A stretch of DNA of 64,000 nt from Apium graveolens (GCF_009905375.1 NC_133655.1:169135141-169199140); one strand, 5' to 3'; shown: positions 35,201-45,207, counted from the first letter of the stretch. Numbers and translations are program-made. The notes: generated by a model from the sequence alone, not told the origin.

Positions 35201-35260
35201 TTTAAGATGTTCTAAGTGGTATAAAATGCCACTTATCACGTTCATCCGTAAATTCCTTCA
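32224..35260 (+). mobile_element. Solo LTR of C1 family, second copy, split by Athila solo LTR
   Basis: The LTR runs 32224-33775 and 35244-35260, about 1.57 kb without the insert. Its end, ATCCGTAAATTCCTTCA, lines up with the C1 LTR end (TGCGTTTAAAATCCAACA), so both termini TG...CA are present. It sits in Gag of S: flanks ...GTGTT and GTTTAC... share only GTT, so the target-site duplication is short or eroded. TATA box at 33439-33446. Confidence 0.85.
33776..35238 (-). mobile_element. Athila solo LTR with perfect target-site duplication
   Basis: 1463 bp, near-identical to 18942-20404, with both GC-rich units (34918-34952 and 34960-34994). It is flanked by CGTTC at 33771-33775 and CGTTC at 35239-35243. 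No internal sequence is present. This is the product of LTR-LTR recombination at the same insertion whose full-length form is kept in the first copy. The TATA-like box on the minus strand is at 34825-34832. Confidence 0.93.
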
Positions 35261-37129
35261 GTTTACATTTTTAATCTCTTTTAGCTTATGCTTAAGCTGT
35301 TTTTTTGTCATTAAACCTATGTTTACTTCAGCTGGTTTATCCTATTTTAATTTGTCAGAAGTTAACTTTTCTTTGACTTCTGTTTTAGAGTCTATCATCT
35401 TTTCAGATTTTGACTTATCAGAATTTGACACAAACTTGACAGGATTAACTTTAGGCTTTTCAGCTTTCTTGGTAAAGTTTGGTTTAGATGACACAGTTTC
35501 CTTTTGTTCTTTATCATCTAGATAACCTAGTCCTTCTTTCCAATTTCCATTTTCTAAGATTTTCTGAGTTGTTCTTCCAGAGTCAGTCCAAGTTTTGATT
35601 ATCTCCTTTTCCTTTTCCAGTTCAGGTTTAAGAGATTTATTCAATTTTAGCACTTCATCTCTAACATACAAAGCCTCATCTCTTTCTTTCTAAGTTTGAT
35701 GAAATATAACTAACTCTTTTTCTCAGTAGTCATTTCTGTTTCTAAAAGCAAGACTTTCAGATATTGATCTTTCATTTGTTAAAGTCTGATCTCTAAAACT
35801 AATGAACATAGTTTTAAGATATAATCTTAGCTCAGAAATATCATCAGTATGAGAAGTAAAAGTTGAATGAGGTACCTTCAATTCTGCAGCATCAGAACTG
35901 CTATCAATATTTGCCATTAAGGCATAGTTCACCTCATCTTCAGAATCTGAAGTGTCTGCCAATTTTTCTTCTTTGTGATAAGTGACTGGCCTTTATCACC
36001 TTTTCCTTTCTTGCAGTCAGGAGAGATGTGGCCTCTTTCACCACAATTGTAGCATTTGACATTTGAGTTATCTCCTCTATCAGACTTTCCTCCTTTGTCT
36101 TTAGACTTTCTGAACCATTTCTTTTCAGAACTTCCACCTTTCCTGGAAAACTTCTTGCCCTTTCTGAATTTCTTGTAGGTTATCTTTGTGATACCCTTCA
36201 CCATAAGAGCACACAGTTGCATCATCTCTGCATCAACATCTACTTCAGATAAACTTTCAGATTCTAAATCATCATCATCAGAATATGATGACTCTAAATC
36301 AGACTGTATGATGAGAGCCTTTCCTTTTGCCCCTCTTTGAGACAACCACTTTAGGAGATTCCTCCTCAGCTTTAAGAGCAACTGTCTTTGACTTTCTTCC
36401 ATGCCTTTTGCTCCTTTGATCAATCTCAAGTTCATGAGTTTTGAGCATACCATAAATTTCATTAAGAGTAGTTTCAGCAAGGTCATCGTTGTCTCTTATG
36501 GTAGTAGACTTCAAATCCCAATTTTCAGGAAGAGCTAAAAGGGATTTTAGATTTGAATCTTCAAGATCATATTCCTTGTCCACCAGTGACAGAACATTCA
36601 AGAGTTTGGCAAATCTGTCATATAAAACAGTTAATGATTCATCAACTTTTGAATCAAAGTGTTCATACTCTTGAGTGAGTATAGTCTTCCTGTTCTTTTT
36701 TATAGTTTCAGTTCCTTGGCATCTTGTCTCCAAAGAATCCCATATTTCCTTTGCAGTCTTGCATCCAATTACCATATTTGACATGATATTGTCAATTGCA
36801 CTATGAAGCAGATGCCTTACCATTGCATCCTTGGCAATGGATGAGATGTCTTCAGTTGTGTAATCACCTTTCTCCTTTGGTATCATCTTTGCTGGTTGAT
36901 CAGCAACTGCAACAGAAATCTTGGTAGGCTTATATGGTCCATCATTAATTCTATCAAGGTATTCTGGATCTGTGGCTTCCAGAAATATATCCATATTTAC
37001 CTTCTATATAGGATACTCTGATGCTCTCAGTATGGGAACCCTAATACTCTCATATCTACCATGGGTTTGATTGTTTTGAGTATCTTGAGTTTTGGTGGGC
37101 TTAGTTGGAGTTTGTGTTTCTTCATACAT
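35261..37129 (-). pseudogene. gag: Sirevirus Gag N-terminal and central part (S)
   Basis: The likely start is ATG at 37129 (MYEETQTPTKPTKTQ). An in-frame TAG at 37004-37006 in the usual YPIWKVNM context breaks it, and the frame continues from 36994 (MDIFLEATDPEYLDR). The UBN2 Gag core lies at 36990-36400 (KEIWDSLETRCQGTE, LTQEYEHFDSKVDESL). A frameshift near 36330 leads to SDLESSYSDDDDLE and the knuckle CYNCGERGHISPDC (near 36040). A second shift near 35950 restores the first frame (TSDSEDEVNYALMA), followed by KTWTDSGRTTQKILENGNW and a Lys/Ser-rich tail. Stops lie near 35723 and 35342. It joins the C-terminal Gag part interrupted by the LTR insertion. Confidence 0.88.
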
Positions 37130-37170
37130 GATTGTAAACTGGATCTCACTGTTTGTATATCAATAGAGAG

Positions 37171-37182
37171 GCTCTGATACCA
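37171..37182 (-). promoter_or_regulatory. Primer-binding site of S
   Basis: On the minus strand TGGTATCAGAGC, complementary to the 3' end of initiator Met tRNA, lies 2 bp after the 5' LTR. Confidence 0.92.
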
Positions 37183-37184
37183 CT

Positions 37185-37749
37185 TGTTAGGTCACACAAC
37201 ACTATAGAAGGGGGTTGAATATAGTGTTTATACAATCAAATCGATTTAGAACACAAGTATGTAACATTAATCAAGTTTATTCAATATAATAAGCTCTATT
37301 ACAAAGTAGGTTAAACTACTCTCTCAGTGATGAACAATATCACTAAGAGCTGCTAGGTTACAATGAATAATGTTCTCGTGAATGATAACACATGTAGTGT
37401 AAACCCTAAGTTGTGTTTATATAGTACACGGTTACAAGATATCTTCTAATTGATATGGAATATAATTTTATCTCCTAAAATATATCAATCAGATATTATC
37501 TTCTACAAGTCTTCTAGTTGTTCAACTCTTCATGCATATCTTGTATTGTTTTAGTCCAGATCCTCTCCTGTAAATCAGCCGCATTCCTTATCTGAAGTAC
37601 CCGCACTTAAGTCCTGATATAAATCCTGATGGCCTTAAGTTCTGATATAAGTTCTGACTTCAGTAAGTTCTGATTTCTAGTAAGTCCTGATATTAAGTTC
37701 TGAAACTAAACACAACAGATTAGACATGACATCACAAATATATCTAACA
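37185..37749 (-). repeat. 5' LTR of S
   Basis: 565 bp; + strand ends TGTTAGGTCACAC and ATATCTAACA. A TATATAAA box lies on the minus strand at 37426-37433. The 37595-37705 part holds six to seven AAGTTCTGAT-type motifs. The matching 3' LTR is not in the window, having been lost at the 8140 junction. The sequence after 37749 belongs to X. Confidence 0.88.
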
Positions 37750-37911
37750 CCATGACCGACCAAGAGTAGGATTGGTCGACCAGGCCACATAAAGGCCTTA
37801 TGGCCAACTAGGAACCCCTGTAGGTTTGGTCCAGGGCCTCCTAAAGGTTTTTCAGTGGCCCTCCTATGGAATTTCTTGAAAATTCTTACAAAGGTTGGCT
37901 CTCAAACAGAA

Positions 37912-38043
37912 ATAAGTTTCGTGAAGATTAGGATGTCCACGAGAACAAGGTCCATCAAGACCAGAACGTCCAGAAGAACAAGTTATGTGAAGACTAGAAC
38001 GTCCACGGAAACAAGTTTCGTGAAGAGTAGGAAGTTCACCGAA
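37912..38043 (+). repeat. 33-bp tandem repeat, array 1
   Basis: Four units start at 37912, 37945, 37978 and 38011, exactly 33 bp apart, with consensus start ACAAGTTTCGTGAAGACTAG and a GAACGTCCACGAGA-like end. Units differ by several substitutions but no indels. Confidence 0.9.
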
Positions 38044-38206
38044 AAAGTATGAGGAATGTTCGCCTCCGTGCCGACCAGCACCACCATGGAGGTGGCTCCA
38101 TGGCCGACCAAGAGTAGGCTGAGCCAAGTAGGCCTCCTGAACGTTTTCCGATGGCCCTTCTGGGAATTTTTTTGAAAACTCTTGCAAAATTGAGTGCTTA
38201 ATAAGA

Positions 38207-38384
38207 ACAAGTTTCGTGAAGACTAGAACGTCCACGAGAATAATTTTTAAGAAGGATTGAACATCTACGGGAACAAGGTCCATGAGGATTATAACGTCCA
38301 TGGAAATGAGTTTCGTGAAGTACAAAACGTTCACTAGAACGAGTACAGAACGTTCACTAGAATGAATGCAGAATGTTCACTGAA
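38207..38384 (+). repeat. 33-bp tandem repeat, array 2, with 23-bp units
   Basis: Four 33-bp units start at 38207, 38240, 38273 and 38306. Two shortened 23-bp units follow at 38339 and 38362, which lack the same ten bases (the TTTCGTGAAG part). The sequence is the same family as 37912-38043, 295 bp away. Confidence 0.9.
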
Positions 38385-38659
38385 ACAAGAACAAAAGCAC
38401 CACAAGGGGCTCTAGGACCACCATGGAGGTGGCTCCATGGCCTAGAAAGAGCAAGAAAATCCTAGCAGGCCACATGAAGGGTTGAGGCCCAGTAGAAGGT
38501 TCTACAAAAAAAAATCAGGATGTTCACCTCCGGCCAGCAAGAGGCTCAGGCCCAGCCGACCAGGAGGAGCCGAACAGGATATATGGGAGGTTGAAGCCAA
38601 CCAGGACCTCTTAGGAGGATTGTACATGAGTTCATGTAAGTTTCCAGGTGACCCTCCCG

Positions 38660-39075
38660 TGAATTTTAGCCCCAATTAGGGCCGATTAGTGTATATTACA
38701 CGTAATTAACCTAAATTAAGGATATTTAGTGATTCGCGCAATATAATTAACCACGATTAGGGTCGTTTAACTTATTTACACACATGATTAGTATGGATTA
38801 GGGATAACTAGTGCCTTGTGCATACTAATTAGTCCTGATCAAGACGAATTAGCCCCGATTAGGATATATTAGCCTCGATTAAGGCCAATTAACGCATTCT
38901 CGCTTAAAATTCGGCTATTTTAAGCCTAATTAGCAGCTTATACATGGAATTTAACCCCCGTTTAGGGCCGGTTAGCCCCGATTAGGGTCTGATAGCAACT
39001 TTCTCTCTACAACTAATCTTGACAAAGTTTAAAGGGCCATAAACACCCGCTTTTTGGTCCCGATTAGGGACCGTT
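38660..39075 (+). repeat. Degenerate CCGATTAGGG motif field
   Basis: More than ten variants of CC(G/A)ATTAGGG or TTAGCC(C/T)CGATTA are spaced irregularly, for example near 38668, 38750, 38850, 38875, 38980 and 39059. No fixed period is visible, so it may be an eroded tandem array. Confidence 0.55.
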
Positions 39076-39260
39076 TAGTGTGCAGAGGCCTTAAGTGTGT
39101 ATACTCACACTATATAAGTCGTCGTAACCGTGTAGGTCGCTTCACACTTTACGATAAAATGACGATACCCATGAAGGACCGATACCCGAAAAGTTGGGTC
39201 GATACCCCCAGCTCTAAAGTTGGGGGTAACTTTCACGAAAACTCAGGCAATTTTTCCAGA

Positions 39261-39401
39261 AGTTGGGGGAAAATGATATGGATAGAAAATACATTCTAGA
39301 GACACATTAAATGCCACAGTAATTACGTGTGGAATTCTTCTCCAAATCCTAATACAGACAAGGCTGGTCTAGGCTCGTAACAGACTAAAGACGGCCCAAG
39401 C
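39261..39401 (+). repeat. Polypurine tract and 3' LTR start of X
   Basis: AGTTGGGGGAAAA (39261-39273) precedes TGATATGGATAG, the putative LTR start at 39274. Positions 39299-39400 match 5701-5800 in the 5' LTR. Element T interrupts the LTR at 39402; the rest lies beyond the window. Confidence 0.68.
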
Positions 39402-42400
39402 TGTAATATCCGGGATATATCGTGTAATTATTTTTGCTATTAAATAATTATTATATGTGTCCAGTATCTATTCTGTGAATTAATTATAAATGTTATATGT
39501 ATTTGGATATTTAAAAATAATATTAATTGAGTATTTTAATTTTTATATGTCCAAAATAAAATATAGATAATTGTCATATCCTCTTAATTATTTTTATGTT
39601 GATTTATGAATTTATAAGAATCATATGAAATTTATAAAATCTTTTTCCGAGTATTTAAAATCTATTTTATAAAAACGGGAACCAACCGACGTCACCCGTT
39701 GCTACGTTTTTGGAACCCGAAACTCTTCCGAGAACTCCTTCCTAATCTAATTGTAATATTTCGAGCATTTTCCATGTTTCGACTTTTTCGATCCGGCATA
39801 CGGTTTGTCCTGCGCGGGTCCCGGCGCAACATTTTCGATACAATATTCGTTTCGGTAAATCAATAAAACTCGTATTTTCGATAAACGGGATCTTTTTATT
39901 AAACTATCACAATTATCACTTCGTAGTACGTGTAACCAGGCGCTGAGACCAAGATCGCAGTACAAATTGTACTGATTTGGATAATTATCCCGAAAACCCA
40001 TACCATTTGGATCAGTTTTTATAAATAAACGTACCGTTTTATATCCGGAATGATCCAACGGGATACTAATTTTCCGTAAATATAAATAGCCTTTTACCGT
40101 ATTTTATTTCGTATCAAAATCATTTGCAGACAGATAATTATATAATTTTACAGTGAAAAATCATATATTCATAAACGGTTCCAAGAATCAAACCAACTTT
40201 TGAAGGTGTTATTGATCTTTGTTTGAAAAGCTCGAATACCAGATTTGAAGGTCTTGAAGAGCTCTATCAGATTCCATAACCTATTTTACTGCAGAATCAA
40301 AGGTTGATTTTATATATTTTTATTTATTTTTGAATTATTTTGATTAAAAATATGAATTTCTGTTCGGATGGTTGTTTGTATGATTTGATGATTGATTTTT
40401 GTGGAGCTTGTTTTCCTGATGATTTTGATATATTATATGTCTGATTTGGAGTTCAATAACATGTTCAAATTTGAGTTTGATTTTCGAATTTCAAAATTAG
40501 GGTTTATAACCCGTATGAATGTTTTCGATTGAAATTTGGGGGTTTTTGATTCAGGGGTTATTAGCTGTTGATTTATAGTGGGTTGTGTTCCTTATGAAAT
40601 TTGCAATCGATTGGTATATAGCTCGTTAGCAGAGGATTAGTGAATTGAAGGGAGTTGTGTTTTTAAGTTTTACGATATTCGCCGGAAACCGGCGATGTTC
40701 TTGGCCATTTTCCGGCCAGGACAGGGATGATTATTGAATTTTGATTGCATGTATAAGTTGCTGGTAACCTGTAGATTAATTCTGGACAGTTTGGTGGCCT
40801 GAGGTGGCCGGAATCGTGTTCTCCGGCCACACTCCGGCGAGTCGACGGTGGGAGTTTGCAAAATTGCAAACAGGCCCCTGTACTTTTGGAGATGATGAAG
40901 TTAGGTCCCTGAAGTTTCCAGACTTTGCAAAAATTGGATTCTTGTTTTAAAAATGTTTAAAAATCATATTTCCTATTTATTTTTATTATAAAAATTCGTT
41001 TTTAATTTCTGAAAATTCTAAAAATTTGTATTTTAATTCCGAAAATTATTTTTAATTCAAAAATAAATCTGAATTAATTAGTTAATTAATTTCAGTTAAT
41101 TTTTAATTGATTAATTGGTCAATTAATTCGAAAATTAATTGATTAATTGATTTAATTAATTATTAAATGATTTTAATTAATTATTTAATTAGATTTAATT
41201 ATTTAAAAATGATGTAAAAATTCCGAAAAATAGTTTCGAGCTTTAAAATATTATTCTAAATTATTTTCAAGGCTCGATAATTATTATTAAATTGTTTCGA
41301 AGCCAGAATTGGTTAATTGAACCCTTTTTATTTACCCAAAATTGATCCAACGACCCGTTTTAATTCTGAAAAATGTTTTAAAAATCATTTTAAATAACCA
41401 AAAGCTTATTTATGACTCGAGACTTCTTTATAAATGATATATCATTGATTACGTGATGTATTATGTGTTATACATGACTTGTTGATTGACTGTTGGTCTA
41501 TATATTCGGTGTTTACTTGATTATTGTGTAACCTTCAATCCGTTAATCGGATTTGGGTGAAAGAAGGGTAGATAGAAGTATGTGTTGAATAGAATCGTAT
41601 GAGTTGATTATTGATAGATGCTTATGATATGTGAGCAGAAGAGGCAAGATGTAGGAAAGGGAAACAGGTAGTTGAGAAGTAAGACGGTTGAGATTGGAAG
41701 CGAGTGCAGGATATTAAGCTAATACCAGGCAAGTGTTCTGAACTTTCTCGAGATATTATAGTACTTGATAGTTTTGTTGATCTTGCAAGTGCTTTGAAGC
41801 ACGGAAACCTAAACCCTGATTCCAGTTTTGATCTTGAGCCATGAACCTTATTCTTGCTAAGCCATTGATTATTGCATACCCAAATATGAACCTCAAATAT
41901 ACGATACTACTCCACAAATACATACAAACTAAATACTGAACACTGAATCGAATTACCTACACACTCAAACCATTGTATCCTATGCTTTGAAAGGCAAAAT
42001 CCTTGAAACCTTGAAACACTGATTCCTTTGTTATCAATTTTTTTCATTACCCAATAGCTAAGCTTTGAAAATGCCATATTGATCCTCATAAATTCTGAAA
42101 CCATTTCATTATGAAACATTCAATGTTGTTATGATTCTGTTTATTGTTTATTTTGGCTTATTCTGTTATTATGCTAGAATTGGATTGTTTTTATAAAATT
42201 GTGGACCAGATTCGTGGTCAGACCATATAATGGTCAAGTTAGGCCAATGTGTGCCTTGGATCCAGTAGTTAGAGCAATGTTGTGTGCTTTGCTCGGGGTT
42301 AGTGCGTGACTGATCAGCAGCCTAACCTTAGTTTTTAAAATAAAAGTATAATATCCAATTCTAAACCATAATCCATTGTTCACTTGATTGCATAACCATA

Positions 42401-42837
42401 TTCACCTGATGATTATTATTTTCAGTTTTGTCATTGTGACTTGCTGAGCTAGTTAGCTCATTTGTGCGATGTTGTTCATATTCTTTCCAGTTAAAAGGGA
42501 ACAAGTTGGTAGCGAAGATCCCCAGTCCAGCGCGAGAGATAGGGGTTCAGGTTGATCGAGTTAAGCTAGCAGACTTCTTTTGGAATAATTTAAGTTTGTA
42601 AAAGTTTATAATAATGTTTAATGCTCTGTTTGAGTTTGAATGGTTGGGATTTGAACGGTTTGTAATATAAGTAGATGTGTTTGGCTTGTGTGCATACTTT
42701 AACCTGTTGCGATCCTTGGTAGTTGGTAAGTAGGGTCACTGCATATTATTATTATCTTTATTATTGTTATAAACAGGTTATAAATAAGGTGTGTGTGTGG
42801 ACCCCAAACTTCTGACCCGGGTTTGGAGGGCGCCACA
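39402..42837 (+). repeat. 5' LTR of T
   Basis: 3436 bp, starting TGTAATATCCGGGATATATC and ending GGGCGCCACA. The region 40940-41400 is extremely AT-rich with repeated TTAATTAATT motifs. A TATAAATA box lies at 40081-40088, conserved in the 3' LTR. The short ORFs in it are not recognisable. Confidence 0.92.
40081..40088 (+). promoter_or_regulatory. TATA box of T
   Basis: TATAAATA followed by GCC. The same box is at 63675-63682 in the 3' LTR, inside a well conserved stretch. Confidence 0.65.
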
Positions 42838-42841
42838 GGTT

Positions 42842-42853
42842 TGGTATCAGAGC
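42842..42853 (+). promoter_or_regulatory. Primer-binding site of T
   Basis: TGGTATCAGAGC, initiator Met tRNA type, 4 bp after the LTR end. Confidence 0.93.
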
Positions 42854-43035
42854 TACAGGTTATAAGTCACTGACACAAGCCTAGGTTGACGGGAATGGGT
42901 AGAGGGTTAGGATTAGAAGTAAGGAATAGAATGATAGAACGTCGAGAGGTTGAGTGTTACGGTATAACCGGTATTAGTATAATTCACATCGTGGTTCGAG
43001 ATTCTTATATTACGATATGATTTCAGATAGCAGCG

Positions 43036-43556
43036 ATGGCCGACTCTTTTATTCCCGTATCAGCTGATCACTTAGAGCCTTCAGTTGGAGTGCCATCATC
43101 GGATCCACGTCCTGTTATTCCACCAGTATTGGCTATTCTACCTCCACCTGTGTTGCAACCCGTACCACTGCAGGCTATTCCACCCCAGGCATGAGGCCAC
43201 CTATCAGAGGACCCCCACCAGCTGATTCAGATTCCACTAAGCATTCAGTTGCGAGTGCCCCATTTCAGTCCACATTGCCCCCAGTTCCTTATTACCGGTA
43301 TGAGGCTCTTCTATTGGAACGTGATTCCTTGTTGGCTCAGATCAGAGAGCTACAGCATATCATTAGGACTACAGATGTTGATCGTGGTGTGAGGGAGCTT
43401 CGAGAGGAGATTCATGTTACACGGAGGGTTCTTGAGGCTAGGCTACATGGAGCTACACTACCTGGCAGAGGCCCTGATGCACTGATGGGCTGGGCTACTG
43501 AGGTGATGGAGGACTTTGAGAGGCTGGTAGGACCAGAGTTTCCTTGGAGCTGAGTC
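43036..43556 (+). pseudogene. Pre-gag ORF of T, unknown function, frameshifted
   Basis: From ATG at 43036 the frame (MADSFIPVSADHLEP) runs through a Pro-rich stretch to a TGA near 43192. A one-base shift continues it in the frame open at 43191-43553. The full reading is about 173 residues: a Pro-rich N-terminal half, then a helical, heptad-like part (YEALLLERDSLLAQIREL, REEIHVTRRVLEARLHG) and a conserved-looking tail ending VGPEFPWS. Element N has an ORF of similar plan at the same place (54822-55595). It is not Gag, which starts at 44011, and I do not recognise a domain. Confidence 0.6.
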
Positions 43557-44010
43557 AGAGGTTCAGAGATGGAGATACTGGGTAGTGTTGTATGGTTGTG
43601 TAGTATGTACAGTAGTGTGTAGTGTGTATCAGTAAGCTTTTGAGTTGTATTTACAGACTAGCTATGTTGACTAGTGAGTAGGTTGTTGTACCCTTTTGCT
43701 TTTACTTTCGAAGCGTCTTTACGCTTGTACTACTCAAAACTTTTGATCTATATATATCAATACATTTTCCCTTCCAACACTGTCATTTACTTTATTGCAC
43801 CTATTTTACTCTACCTTATTTATTGCACCAGTTATACCCTGTGATACCATGTACCCTGTTTTCCATAACTGTTTATATTTTGTAAAGAAGCATGCAATTT
43901 ACTTAGTTACAACTGTTTTTAAAAAGAGATATTTCTGTTTTACAAAACTTTTCTTTTATGCAAAAGATTTGATTTAAAAGCTAAATAAGTTGTTTGATTC
44001 TTTATAGAAA
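43557..44010 (+). other. Spacer between pre-gag ORF and gag of T
   Basis: 454 bp, T-rich, with no credible frame. TTCTTTATAG just before the gag ATG (43999-44008) resembles a splice acceptor. A TATATATATC run at 43750 is AT-rich but not clearly a promoter. Confidence 0.55.
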
Positions 44011-45207
44011 ATGCCTCCTAGAAGAAATACCCGCACCAACACCCAGAATGAAGAAACCAACAACAACAACAATAACAACCAAGATGATATAAACCCGAAT
44101 GTGAACCCAGGACCCATAGACCCAGCAATAGCCCAAATTCTTCAAATCTTGGCCCAACAAACAGTTCACCTGGCACAACAACAACAAAGGCAGACCAATC
44201 CCCAGGTAACCTTCAAAACTTTTCAGGCGATAAACCCACCAGAATTTAAGGGCTCCTTAGAGCCGATTGAAGCAAATGTGTGGTTAAAGGAAATAGAGAA
44301 GGCATTCACCTTGGTAAAAGTGAAAGAGGAGCAGAAGGTTGAGTTTGCAAGTTACTATCTGAAGAATGAGGACACCTATTGGTGGGAGATGGTGAAGACA
44401 TTGGAAGGTACATATGCTATTACTTGGGAGAGGTTTAAGGAATTGTTTTTAGAAAAGTATTTTCCTCAGTTTGTCCAGGATCAGATGGAGCTGAAGTTTT
44501 TAGAATTAAAGCAAGGGAACATGTCGGTGGCAGATTATGAGAGTAAGTTTGAGGAATTATCAAGATATGTTCTGTCGTATGTGGATACTGACAGGAAGAA
44601 AGCTAAGAGATTTCAACAAGGTTTGAAGTCATGGATCAGAGGGAAGGTAGCTATTTTTGAGTTGGAGACTTATGCAGGAGTTGTACAAAAATCCATGATC
44701 GCGGAAATAGAAAGTGAGATATCACAGAAGGAGAAGGAAAGTAAGAAAAGGAAATTTGAAGGGAATGAAGGTCAGTCACAACCAGGGAAGTTTCCAAATT
44801 TTAAGAAGGGTAAGTTTCAACCAGGGAGAAATTTTAATTTCAGGAGACAGAATGCAGGCGACGGAGGCCAAGGCAACCGTCCAGTTAATGTAAATCAGCC
44901 AAATCAGTTGAGACTAACTTTTCCAGATTGTCAAGTTTGTGGAAAGAAGCATGGAGGAGTTTGTAATAAGTTGAATGTGGTATGTTTCAAATGCAACCAG
45001 AAAGGGCACTATTCAAGGGAGTGCCAAAATCAGCCAGCAAGAGAGCCAACAAATAAGGATCAGCCTATCCGGAATCCAGTAGCGAAGGTTCCAGCCATTG
45101 GATTTATGTGCTTTAAATGTGGAAAGCCAAGACATATGGCCAGGGATTGCAAGACACCAGCCCCAGTCAGTAATGCATTGAGAATTATGGGATCTACCCA
45201 ACAGTGA
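44011..45207 (+). CDS. gag: Tekay-like Gag (T)
   Basis: Open frame of 398 codons starting MPPRRNTRTNTQNEETN, an Asn/Gln-rich basic N-terminus. The retrotransposon Gag core lies at about residues 70-220 (FKTFQAINPPEFKGSLEPIE, ERFKELFLEKYFPQFVQDQM, LKQGNMSVADYESKFEELSR). A Lys/Arg-rich part follows (QKEKESKKRKFEGN). Two CCHC knuckles end it: CFKCNQKGHYSREC and CFKCGKPRHMARDC. The stop at 45205-45207 is probably the result of a one-base loss, since relatives read on into protease through VNETSRARVFDM, here found in the next frame. The body is intact. Confidence 0.92.
   Translation: MPPRRNTRTNTQNEETNNNNNNNQDDINPNVNPGPIDPAIAQILQILAQQTVHLAQQQQRQTNPQVTFKTFQAINPPEFKGSLEPIEANVWLKEIEKAFTLVKVKEEQKVEFASYYLKNEDTYWWEMVKTLEGTYAITWERFKELFLEKYFPQFVQDQMELKFLELKQGNMSVADYESKFEELSRYVLSYVDTDRKKAKRFQQGLKSWIRGKVAIFELETYAGVVQKSMIAEIESEISQKEKESKKRKFEGNEGQSQPGKFPNFKKGKFQPGRNFNFRRQNAGDGGQGNRPVNVNQPNQLRLTFPDCQVCGKKHGGVCNKLNVVCFKCNQKGHYSRECQNQPAREPTNKDQPIRNPVAKVPAIGFMCFKCGKPRHMARDCKTPAPVSNALRIMGSTQQ

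Larger units (their letters stand above)
29881..35238. repeat. Second copy of segment 15048-20404
   Basis: Direct repeat of 15048-20404 (offset 14833, then 14834 after one extra T in a T-run near 33275). By eye I find about ten substitutions in 5.36 kb, for example 16742/31575, 17987/32820, 18115/32948, 18937/33771, 19329/34163 and 20374/35208. It contains parts of RT, integrase, protease and Gag of S, the C1-type LTR and an Athila LTR. Beyond 35238 it leaves the Athila LTR for target DNA, unlike the first copy. Confidence 0.95.
8140..37749 (-). mobile_element. Sirevirus-like Ty1/Copia element S, with nested insertions
   Basis: On the minus strand the order is 5' LTR (37185-37749), Met-tRNA PBS, Gag, protease, integrase, RT, RNase H, a 1.5-kb non-coding stretch and a long extra ORF. 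An additional ORF 3' of pol is a mark of the Sirevirus (SIRE/Maximus) lineage. The LTR has TG...CA ends with TGTTAGATATATTTG at its 5' end. The 3' LTR is absent, cut off near 8140. Gag is split by a C1-type LTR that itself holds an Athila element, and part of pol is duplicated. Many frameshifts and stops make it inactive. Confidence 0.85.
37750..39273 (+). other. Repeat-rich 3' untranslated region of X
   Basis: No believable coding frame; the 156- and 65-codon ORFs here are side effects of the 33-bp repeat. The layout is a ~295-bp higher-order repeat, each with a CCATGGCCGACCAAGAG-type block, a TGGAATTTCTTGAAAA block and a 33-bp array. A third, partial copy begins near 38410. A stretch rich in CCGATTAGGG variants (38660-39075) follows. 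Hypervariable, tandem-repeat-bearing 3' UTRs are known in the Tat/Ogre branch. Confidence 0.65.
5694..39401 (+). mobile_element. Old Tat-like Ty3/Gypsy element X, split by insertions
   Basis: The pieces are a 5' LTR (5694-5891 plus 7323-7638), a degenerate tRNA-binding site, a gag N-terminal remnant, a long repeat-rich 3' UTR (37750-39273) and the start of a 3' LTR (39274-39401). Positions 5701-5800 and 39299-39400 are clearly homologous and in the same direction, which links the two ends. The PBS sequence with CGTCTGTGGGAA and the tandem-repeat-rich 3' UTR are typical of the Tat/Ogre branch. C1, an Athila-type solo LTR, element S and element T all sit inside it. The gag-pol body is missing. 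Confidence 0.72.

Noticed and set aside
37170..37183. tRNA-like sequence GCTCTGATACCA, also at 55842 and (inverted) 42842
   Set aside because: These are retrotransposon primer-binding sites complementary to initiator Met tRNA; no cloverleaf surrounds them.
37855..38334. ORFs with 11-residue repeats on both strands
   Set aside because: The 33-bp tandem repeat is a multiple of three, so it keeps frames open by itself. Both strands being open speaks against coding.
40940..41230. AT-rich TTAATTAATT field in the LTR of T as a replication origin or matrix attachment site
   Set aside because: Composition alone cannot support this; it is part of the LTR.
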